Source: Verrucomicrobiales bacterium (GTDB lineage Bacteria; Verrucomicrobiota; Verrucomicrobiia; Limisphaerales; J093). Taken from it: a DNA stretch of 64,000 bases. The DNA is taken from positions 310,001 to 374,000 of the forward strand of contig JACKPV010000023.1 in assembly GCA_024233305.1 (NCBI GenBank), written 5' to 3'. The notes under the pieces are model-generated. The model was not told the origin of the DNA. It made no database searches and worked only from the letters and a program-made list of their open reading frames with translations. The first letter of the stretch is position 1. Each line of letters begins with the position of its first letter. Below, piece by piece: positions 57,872 to 64,000 of the stretch. A program made the translations under genes and the position numbers.

Positions 57872-59299
57872 TCAGGGGCTGCGAATGACGAGGTTGCGGA
57901 TCTCGGTCATTTCCTCGATGGCGAAGCGCACGCCCTCCCGGCCCAGGCCGCTTTCCTTGACCCCGCCGTAGGGCATGTTATCCACGCGCCACGACGGCAC
58001 ATCCCCGATGATGACCCCACCGACTTCGAGCCGGTCCCAGGCTTGAAGCATGCGGTGCACGTCGCGGGTGAACACGCCCGCCTGCAACCCGAACGCGCTG
58101 TCGTTCACCTCGTCGAGGGCTTCTTCGAAGCGCGTGAATGGCTGGAGCACCGCCACGGGACCGAAGGCCTCCCGGTCCCAGATCGGCTGGTCCTTTGGCA
58201 CCTCCTCGAGCAATGTCGGTTCGAGCATCGCGCCGTCCCGTCGGCCGCCGCAAAGCAAGCGGCCGCCGGCGTCCACCGCAGATTGGATCCACGCCTCCAG
58301 GCGGCGCGCCTCCGTCTCCGCAATCAGGGGCCCGATGAACGTAGCCTCCTCGGCCGGGTTCCCCATCCTCAACGCCCGCGTGGCGACGACCAGTCGTTCC
58401 CGCATCTCCGGGTAGACCGATCGGTGGATCAGGATGCGCTGGACGCCGATGCAACTTTGCCCGCTTTGGTAGAACGCGCCGATCATGAGTCGCCGGGTGG
58501 CGTCTTCGAGATCCGCATCCGTGTCGATCACGCACGCGGCGTTGCCTCCGAGTTCGAGCACGACCTTCTTCCGACCCGCGCGTGCCTTCAGCGCCCATCC
58601 GACCTCGGGCGATCCGGTGAAGCTCAGGAGCCTGAGGCGTTCATCCGTGGTGAACAGGTCTGCGCCCTCGCGGCGGCAGGGGAGGATCGAGAACGCGCCC
58701 GGAGGCAGGGCGGCTTCGGCGAGCACCTCGCCGATGAGCAGGGCGCTGACCGGTGTCAGGCTGGCGGGCTTGAGCACGAAGGGGCAGCCGGCAGCGATGG
58801 CGGGCGCGATCTTGTGGGCGGCCAGGTTCAACGGGAAGTTGAAGGGGGTGATGAAAGAGCAGGGGCCGATCGGCACGCGCTTGAAGCAGCCGCGGTACCC
58901 CCGGGCGCGCGGGCTGATTTCGAGGTTCTGGACCTCGCCACCGATGCGCACGGACTCCTCGGCGGCGATGCGGAAGGTATCGATCAGGCGGCCCACCTCG
59001 CCCCGACTGTCGCGGATGGGTTTGCCGGCCTCGATGCAGAGGACTCCGGCGAGTTCCCCGGCGCGTTCGGTGAAGCGCCGCACGCAGTGATCGAGGATGT
59101 CGCGGCGTTCGTAGGGCGCCATGGCGGCCAGCGGGGCGGCCGCCTGCGCCGCGGCGGCAATGGCCTGGTCGATGAGGGCCGCGTCCACCTGCGGCACCCG
59201 CGTGACGACCGCCCCGGTGAACTTGTCACGGACGGTCAGGTCGGTGTTGGGCTGGATCGGTTGGCCGGCCAGCCAGGCGGGGTAGGATGGGTTCAACAT
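57872..59299 (-). CDS. aldehyde dehydrogenase family protein
   Basis: 475 residues from MLNPSYPAWLAGQPIQPN (59299); the open frame further upstream is low-complexity. The ALDH fold is complete: VRDKFTGAVVTRVP, an NAD-binding ITPFNFPLNLAAHKIAPAIAAGCPFVLKPAS block, FTGSPEVG, general base Glu249 in LELGGNAA, catalytic Cys283 in GQSCIGVQR, and EAFGPVAVLQPF. PYGGVKESGLGREG and a FAIEEMTE tail are typical of the lactaldehyde/glyceraldehyde-3-phosphate (non-phosphorylating) or phosphonoacetaldehyde-like branch. Substrate not certain. It oxidises an aldehyde with NAD(P)+ in the cytoplasm. The 3' end is duplicated downstream. Confidence 0.9.
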   Translation of the reverse strand: MLNPSYPAWLAGQPIQPNTDLTVRDKFTGAVVTRVPQVDAALIDQAIAAAAQAAAPLAAMAPYERRDILDHCVRRFTERAGELAGVLCIEAGKPIRDSRGEVGRLIDTFRIAAEESVRIGGEVQNLEISPRARGYRGCFKRVPIGPCSFITPFNFPLNLAAHKIAPAIAAGCPFVLKPASLTPVSALLIGEVLAEAALPPGAFSILPCRREGADLFTTDERLRLLSFTGSPEVGWALKARAGRKKVVLELGGNAACVIDTDADLEDATRRLMIGAFYQSGQSCIGVQRILIHRSVYPEMRERLVVATRALRMGNPAEEATFIGPLIAETEARRLEAWIQSAVDAGGRLLCGGRRDGAMLEPTLLEEVPKDQPIWDREAFGPVAVLQPFTRFEEALDEVNDSAFGLQAGVFTRDVHRMLQAWDRLEVGGVIIGDVPSWRVDNMPYGGVKESGLGREGVRFAIEEMTEIRNLVIRSP

Positions 59300-59673
59300 G
59301 GTTCGCAGCGGGTATGCGTTTGCGCCCTCCATCCCTGCCGGGGCGCCGGCTTTGGCGATGGAGCGTCCGGCCAGGGTCGGGGAAACGGGCGCGGAAGACA
59401 ATCCGGCCTTCGGGGCGGGGCGATATTGGGGGACGACCGGGTCTCCGTGGGGCGTCCGCCGCCCGCGGCAACCGCCGATGGGTGGGCGATGTCTGTGCGG
59501 CCAAACGCACATTCCGCGGCGCTTATGCCGGTGCCACGATGGGGACATGGATCATGGACCTCGGGCCGGCGGATTCCCGACGCGTGCAAGGTGTGAGTGG
59601 GGCGGTTGAGGGTGGCCGGGCGGGTCTGGAAAAGCCCCTTCCGAAAGGGGTGGATGACAAGCAAGATGCAGTT
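59300..59673. other. 374-bp divergent space, no gene seen
   Basis: Between the aldehyde dehydrogenase start and the H-X9-DG prepilin. GC-rich with no dispersed-repeat copy. A small hairpin CCCCTT-CCG-AAGGGG lies just upstream of the prepilin start (about 59635-59650). Presumably holds both promoters. Confidence 0.5.
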
Positions 59674-60540
59674 ATGAAATCAACCAAAGGCAACCCGAGT
59701 TACCCGGGCGGGAAGCGTTCCGGCTTCACGCTCATCGAACTGCTGGTGGTGATCGCCATCATCGCGATTCTCGCCGGCATGCTCCTGCCGGCCCTGAGCA
59801 AGGCCAAGGCCAAAGCCACCGGCATCCTGTGCATGAACAACACCAAGCAGCTGATGCTGGCCAACATCATGTACACCGGCGACAACAACGAGGAGTTTCC
59901 CATCTCCCTGCACGGCGGCAACACGGTCGGTTTGCGGGCTCAGTACGGCACTCCGTGGGTGGTCGGCTGGTTGGACTGGGGCACCAGTCAGGACAACACT
60001 AACGTCCAGTACTTGACCGACCCGCAATATTCCCTGCTCGCCGCCTACTTCGCGGAGACCAAGAACATCTTCAAATGCCCCGCCGACAAGTTCGTGAGCC
60101 CGGCGCAGCGCGCCCGGGGCTGGACCGAACGCGTCCGCAGCGTCTCGGGCAACATCGGCATCGGATGGGGCAATGGGAGCGCGGGCAGCCCTTGGGACTC
60201 CAGCTTCTTACACGTGCGCAAGACCTCCGATCTGGGCAATCCGGGGCCGACCGAGACGTGGGTCTATGTGGACGAGCACCCGGACAGCATCAACGACGCC
60301 GGGTGTTTTGCCCCCTACAAATGGCAGTGGATTGACCTGCCCGCCAGCTATCACAACGGCGCCTGCGGTTATGCTTTTGCCGACGGCCATTCCGAGATCA
60401 AGAAGTGGGTGGGCGACGGCAAGACGACCAAGCTCCCGGTGAAGATGTCGGACTTCTCCGGGTTCACCGTTCCGGCCGGACAGCCGGATGTCGCCTGGGT
60501 ACGCTCCAAAACCCCGCGCAAGGAAGGCGTGGTGGATTGA
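59674..60540 (+). CDS. type II-type prepilin with H-X9-DG domain
   Basis: 288 residues. Methylation motif KRSGFTLIELLVVIAIIAILAGMLLPAL with Glu at +5. The head contains the CMNNTKQLMLA block and the H-X9-DG signature (H at SYH, nine residues, then DG in FADGHSE), which defines the large family of prepilin-like proteins amplified in Planctomycetota and Verrucomicrobiota. Between are FKCPADKF and TWVYVDEHPDS. The role of these numerous proteins is unresolved; they may form short envelope pseudopili or bind extracellular polymers. A terminator closes the gene at 60596, separating it from the following ones. Confidence 0.9.
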   Translation: MKSTKGNPSYPGGKRSGFTLIELLVVIAIIAILAGMLLPALSKAKAKATGILCMNNTKQLMLANIMYTGDNNEEFPISLHGGNTVGLRAQYGTPWVVGWLDWGTSQDNTNVQYLTDPQYSLLAAYFAETKNIFKCPADKFVSPAQRARGWTERVRSVSGNIGIGWGNGSAGSPWDSSFLHVRKTSDLGNPGPTETWVYVDEHPDSINDAGCFAPYKWQWIDLPASYHNGACGYAFADGHSEIKKWVGDGKTTKLPVKMSDFSGFTVPAGQPDVAWVRSKTPRKEGVVD

Positions 60541-60595
60541 CCCTGGACGCGCGGTCCGGGGCAAGCCACAGCAACCACAACCAACCTCGAGTCGA

Positions 60596-60624
60596 CGGCC
60601 CGCCATCATCGGCGGGCCGTTTTC
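60596..60624 (+). terminator. intrinsic terminator after the prepilin
   Basis: CGGCCCGCC (60596-60604) pairs with GGCGGGCCG (60611-60619) across a 6-base loop, followed by TTTTC. 56 bases after the stop. Confidence 0.85.
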
Positions 60625-60743
60625 GTTGGGGCCGCGGCACAAACCGGTCGTAACCTCGTTCCCCCCCCCTGCGTCTGGCCCTTCAGACTGGCCGGCCCGC
60701 TGGGCCGGAAGGTGTGCAACATCAACAAACCTAAATTCAAGCG

Positions 60744-61337
60744 ATGAAACGAACGGTCAAAACCATACTGCTCGCGACGATGGCCGCAGCCTGTGTTCTC
60801 CTGCCCCAAAGCGCCCTGGCCCAGGGGCGGGGGGGCGGGCAGGGCGGTCCCGGTGGACAGGGCGGGCGCGGCGGCTTCGGCAATTTCGATCCCGAGCAAA
60901 TGCGGCAGCGCATGATGGAGCGCTACCAGGAGCAACTGGAGGCCAGCAACGATGAGTGGAAGGTCATCCAGCCGCTCCTCGAGGATGTCATGGCCAAACA
61001 GCGCGACGCCATGGGCGGGCGCTTCGGCGGTTTCGGCATGATGATGGGCCGGCCTCCGGGCGGACAGGGCGGACCGGGCGGCCAGGACCAGGCACAGGGT
61101 CAGGGTCAGGGGCGCCGGGGCATGCGGGGCGGCGATGCCAATGCCGAAGTGGAAGCGCTGCGGCAGGCCCTCGAAGACAAGAACACGCCCGCGGCGGAGT
61201 TGAACGCCAAGCTGAAGGCGGTTCGCGACGCGCGCAAGAAGGCGGAAGCCGAACTCAAGGCCTCGCGCGACAAGCTCCGCGGGGTGCTCACTCCGCGCCA
61301 GGAGGCCACGCTGGTGCTGATGGGTCAGCTCGACTAG
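60744..61337 (+). CDS. small secreted Gly/Gln-rich protein
   Basis: 197 residues. A signal peptide (TILLATMAAACVLLPQSALAQG) is followed by Gly/Gln-rich low-complexity segments (about 27-45 and 95-115), separated by a helical segment (EQLEASNDEWKVIQPLLEDVMAKQRDAM) and ending in a charged helix (LEDKNTPAAELNAKLKAVRDARKKAEAELKASRDKLRGVLTPRQEATLVLMG). The pattern recalls Spy/CpxP-like helical proteins with LTPRQ-like turns, as is common in this phylum, but no firm assignment can be made. It precedes the second gspE by 22 bases and is probably cotranscribed with it. Confidence 0.7.
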   Translation: MKRTVKTILLATMAAACVLLPQSALAQGRGGGQGGPGGQGGRGGFGNFDPEQMRQRMMERYQEQLEASNDEWKVIQPLLEDVMAKQRDAMGGRFGGFGMMMGRPPGGQGGPGGQDQAQGQGQGRRGMRGGDANAEVEALRQALEDKNTPAAELNAKLKAVRDARKKAEAELKASRDKLRGVLTPRQEATLVLMGQLD

Positions 61338-61359
61338 AGCGGCAATTACCGATCCTTCC

Positions 61360-63057
61360 ATGAGCGACACGAGCGACAGGCCGGTGGTGGAGGAGTTGCT
61401 GGGCGGGATGGTTGCTGGTCAGCAGCTTTCTGAAGCGGACGCAGCCAGTCTGGCCCGGGAGGTCCGGGAGGGCCGGCGCGCCGTGGCTTCCGAGGAGGAC
61501 GTGTTGCGGTGGCTCGCCGCCGAATACGCCATTGACTTCTCGCCGCTCGACAACCCGCCGCTCGATCGTCAGCTCCTCGCGCGCTTTCCGGCGCGCGTCC
61601 TGCTACGGGAGGAACTGCTCCCGCTCCGGCAGGTGAACGGCAGTGTGGAGGTCGCCCTGAACCGGCTGTTCGCCACGCCGGGGCTGGACGGCCTCCGCAC
61701 GCTGACCGGCCTCAAGCTCAAACCCGTTCTCGCCCCGCAGGAAGCCCTGCAGCGCGAGATCAAGAAGCAGCTCGGGCTCGGCGCCGATACCATCGACCAG
61801 CTTGGCGCCGAGTCCGCCTTCCAGGTGGTCGAGCAGGCCGAGGACGAGCAGACCGACCTCGACAAGGCCGCCGAGGACGCCTCGATCATCCGGTTCGTGA
61901 ACCAGGTGCTCGGCGACGCCATCGGATTGCGTGCCACGGACATCCACATCGAGCCCTACGAGGACGAACTCCGGATCCGTTACCGCATCGACGGCATCCT
62001 GCAGGACGTGCCCGTGCCGGCGCAGATCAAGCGCTTTCAGCCGGCGATCGTCTCGCGGGTCAAGATCCTCAGCCACCTCAACATCGCCGAGAAGCGTCTG
62101 CCGCAGGACGGCCGCATCAAGATTCGCATCAAGAACAGCGAGGTGGACATTCGCGTGTCGGCGATTCCGATGATTCACGGCGAGGCGGTGGTGATGCGTT
62201 TGCTGCACCAGGACGCCAACCTGATGCGGCTGGGCGAACTCGGGATGGGCGAGCGCGAGCTGCGCATTTTCCGGCGCGTGCTCAAGCTGCCGCACGGCAT
62301 CGTGCTGGTGACCGGGCCCACGGGCAGCGGCAAGACCACCACGCTTTACAGCGCGCTCAACGAGATCAACGACTCGATCCGCAAGATCATCACCATCGAG
62401 GATCCGGTCGAGTACCAGATGAAGGGCATCAACCAGATCCAGGTCTCGGAGAAGGCCGGGCTGACGTTTGGCCGCGGGTTGCGCGCGATCCTCCGCCACG
62501 ATCCCGACGTGGTGCTCATCGGGGAAATCCGGGACGTCGAGACCGCCCGGATCGCCGTGCAGGCCTCGTTGACGGGCCACCTTGTTTTCTCGACGTTGCA
62601 CACGAACGACGCCCCCGGCGCCCTGACGCGGCTGGTGGACATGGGGGTCGAGCCCTACCTCGTGGCGTCGTCGCTCGAATCCGTGCTGGCGCAACGCCTG
62701 GTGCGGGTGCTCTGTCCGGCGTGCAAACGCCCGGATGATTCGCCCGAAGTGGCGGTTCTCCGCGAACAGGTGCCGGCCCTGCGGCACCCCACCATCTACC
62801 GGTCCGTGGGCTGTCTGTCCTGCCGGAACACCGGCTATTACGGGCGGCGGGCCGTGTTCGAGATGATGGACATGACGCACGAGGTGCGGCAGTTGCTGTT
62901 GAAGGGGCGTTCCAGTGGGGAGATCCGCGAAGTGGCCCGGCGCGAGGGGCTGCGGCTGCTGGTCGAGGATGGCTGGCGGCTGGTGGCCGAGGGGGTGACC
63001 ACGCCGGACGAAGTGCTGCGGGTGTCGAAACAGGACTTGGGGAACGGTCATTCCTGA
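61360..63057 (+). CDS. gspE: GspE/PilB-type secretion ATPase (second locus)
   Basis: 565 residues. N-terminal MshEN-like part (about 10-150), then the motor: ATDIHIEPYEDELRIRYRIDG, VKILSHLNIAEKRLPQDGRI, GPTGSGKTTT Walker A at about 319, LRAILRHDPDVVLIGEIRD (Walker B) and STLHTNDAPGA. CPAC and CLSC cysteine pairs are near 447 and 487. The sequence is closer to classical GspE/PilB than the first-locus copy (GEIRD, not GETRD). A GspF gene follows after three bases, so this is a second, independent secretion or pilus motor. Confidence 0.94.
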   Translation: MSDTSDRPVVEELLGGMVAGQQLSEADAASLAREVREGRRAVASEEDVLRWLAAEYAIDFSPLDNPPLDRQLLARFPARVLLREELLPLRQVNGSVEVALNRLFATPGLDGLRTLTGLKLKPVLAPQEALQREIKKQLGLGADTIDQLGAESAFQVVEQAEDEQTDLDKAAEDASIIRFVNQVLGDAIGLRATDIHIEPYEDELRIRYRIDGILQDVPVPAQIKRFQPAIVSRVKILSHLNIAEKRLPQDGRIKIRIKNSEVDIRVSAIPMIHGEAVVMRLLHQDANLMRLGELGMGERELRIFRRVLKLPHGIVLVTGPTGSGKTTTLYSALNEINDSIRKIITIEDPVEYQMKGINQIQVSEKAGLTFGRGLRAILRHDPDVVLIGEIRDVETARIAVQASLTGHLVFSTLHTNDAPGALTRLVDMGVEPYLVASSLESVLAQRLVRVLCPACKRPDDSPEVAVLREQVPALRHPTIYRSVGCLSCRNTGYYGRRAVFEMMDMTHEVRQLLLKGRSSGEIREVARREGLRLLVEDGWRLVAEGVTTPDEVLRVSKQDLGNGHS

Positions 63058-63060
63058 ACC

Positions 63061-64000
63061 ATGGCGCAATTCGAGTACAAGGCCCTGCAGGGGGATGGCA
63101 CGCTGGCGGTCGGGCAGCTCGACGCCAACGGGCGGCAGGAGGCCATGCGGCTCCTCGAAGCCCGCGGCCTGCAGCCCGTGCGGCTGGTCGAAAACGGCGA
63201 TGCCCCCGCCGCGAGCAACGGCGCGCCGAAGGGCTTCCAGGTTCCCTGGAGCCGGAACCGGATCAGCTTCAGCATGCTCGAGGATTTTACGAGGTCGCTG
63301 TCGAGCCTGCTGGCCGCCGGAGTGCCGTTGAGCCGGGCGCTCACCATTCTCTTTCAGGAAGCCACGGCGCCCGCCGCGGCGAACAAATGGCGGGAGATTC
63401 ATGGTCTGGTCATCGACGGGGTGTCGCTGGCCGATGCCATGGCGCGTTCGCCCGAGGCGTTTCCCCGGGTCTATACGGCGATGGTGCAGGCGGGCGAGGC
63501 GGGCGGATTTCTGGATGTGGTGCTGAGCCAGATCGCCGACTTCCAGGCCCGCGAGAAGGAACTGCGGGCCAAGGTCCTGGCGGCGTTGATTTATCCGAGC
63601 GTGCTGCTCTCGCTCGCCGTCTGCGTGCTCATCTTCCTGCTCGTGTTCTTCATCCCGCGCTTTCAAACGCTATTCGAGGGCTTCGATGCCACCCTGCCCG
63701 CCCTGACGCGGGCAATTGTCGCGGCGAGCCATCTGGTCCGGGGCTACGGCCCGTTCCTGGCGGCGGCGTTGGTGGTGGGGATCGCCTTCGGGCGGCGCTG
63801 GCTGGCGAGTGACCGCGGGCGGCGCACCTGGGAAACGCAGTTGTTGCATGCGCCGGTACTCGGCCCGCTGATGTCGCGACTGGCGATGTCGCGCTTCTGC
63901 CGGATGCTGGGCACGTTGCTCAAGGCGGGGGTGCCCTTGATCAATGCGCTCAACGTGGCGCGACGCTCGATCGGTTATCAGACGCTCGTGGACGCCGCCC
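63061..64000 (+). CDS. gspF: GspF/PilC platform protein (second locus), cut by the window end
   Basis: 313 residues are visible and the frame is still open at base 64000. Family start MAQFEYKALQGDGTL; first T2SS-F domain from about 75 with FTRSLSSLLAAGVPLSRAL and MVQAGEAGGFLDVVL; a pair of helices (LIYPSVLLSLAVCVLIFLLVFFIPRF); FDATLPALTRAIV and the start of the second domain (FCRMLGTLLKAGVPLINALNVARRS). It pairs with the gspE just before it. Confidence 0.93.
   Translation, partial: MAQFEYKALQGDGTLAVGQLDANGRQEAMRLLEARGLQPVRLVENGDAPAASNGAPKGFQVPWSRNRISFSMLEDFTRSLSSLLAAGVPLSRALTILFQEATAPAAANKWREIHGLVIDGVSLADAMARSPEAFPRVYTAMVQAGEAGGFLDVVLSQIADFQAREKELRAKVLAALIYPSVLLSLAVCVLIFLLVFFIPRFQTLFEGFDATLPALTRAIVAASHLVRGYGPFLAAALVVGIAFGRRWLASDRGRRTWETQLLHAPVLGPLMSRLAMSRFCRMLGTLLKAGVPLINALNVARRSIGYQTLVDAA

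Overview
The window is high-GC bacterial chromosome, most likely from a free-living, polymer-degrading Verrucomicrobiota (Limisphaerales/Pedosphaera type), although the phylum is inferred from gene families alone. The pointers are a DUF1549/DUF1553 cytochrome-type protein with a DUF1501 partner, PEP-CTERM proteins, an H-X9-DG prepilin, pseudopilin-rich secretion loci, DUF4405, DUF4965-type glutaminase, Tat-exported sugar-isomerase-like proteins and numerous secreted glycosidases. I see no rRNA, tRNA, CRISPR array or complete insertion sequence.

Left part (1-14 kb): the 3' end of a ThuA-like gene, a small lipoprotein, a DUF2200 gene, a GH20 beta-hexosaminidase, a Tat-exported isomerase-fold protein and a PEP-CTERM C-type-lectin-like protein. 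A rightward run follows: two secreted beta-propellers, DUF3311 plus a sodium:solute symporter, a short adenylate-forming enzyme and a discoidin-like secreted protein, closed by a terminator. It looks like a degradation and uptake unit.

14-29.6 kb is almost entirely leftward: a 1228-residue glutaminase/alpha-beta-hydrolase fusion, an ABC-2 permease, DUF1501, a DUF433/DUF5615 toxin-antitoxin pair lodged between DUF1501 and the DUF1549/DUF1553 protein, a DUF4405 membrane protein, and an overlapping trio (phosphodiesterase, RNase HIII, small membrane protein). 29.7-32.4 kb carries metY and metX, the acetylhomoserine route to methionine.

33-44 kb is a complete-looking type II secretion / type IV pilus-like locus: pilin, GspE ATPase, GspF, two unusually large paralogous pseudopilins, a PilM/PilN-like fusion, PilO-like, PilP-like and a secretin with a polyglycine linker. 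The last four genes are chained by 4-bp start/stop overlaps. A secreted protein ending in a small cysteine domain follows.

45-59 kb holds a coiled-coil/TPR protein, two tandem PEP-CTERM paralogues, a rhomboid protease, a GH27 alpha-galactosidase, a 1000-residue secreted protein of unknown role and an aldehyde dehydrogenase. At 59.7 kb a second secretion locus begins: H-X9-DG prepilin, glycine-rich protein, GspE, and a GspF that runs off the window.

The intergenic spaces are rich in dispersed repeats. Family A (about 195 bp, long imperfect terminal inverted repeats, each with a hairpin) has eight full, partial or eroded copies, two of them almost identical though 34 kb apart. Family B (about 240 bp) forms an inverted pair flanking 45.2-51.8 kb. 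There is also a 60-bp duplication of the aldehyde dehydrogenase 3' end. These repeats give rise to false ORFs encoding peptides such as ISAPTTRRRL.
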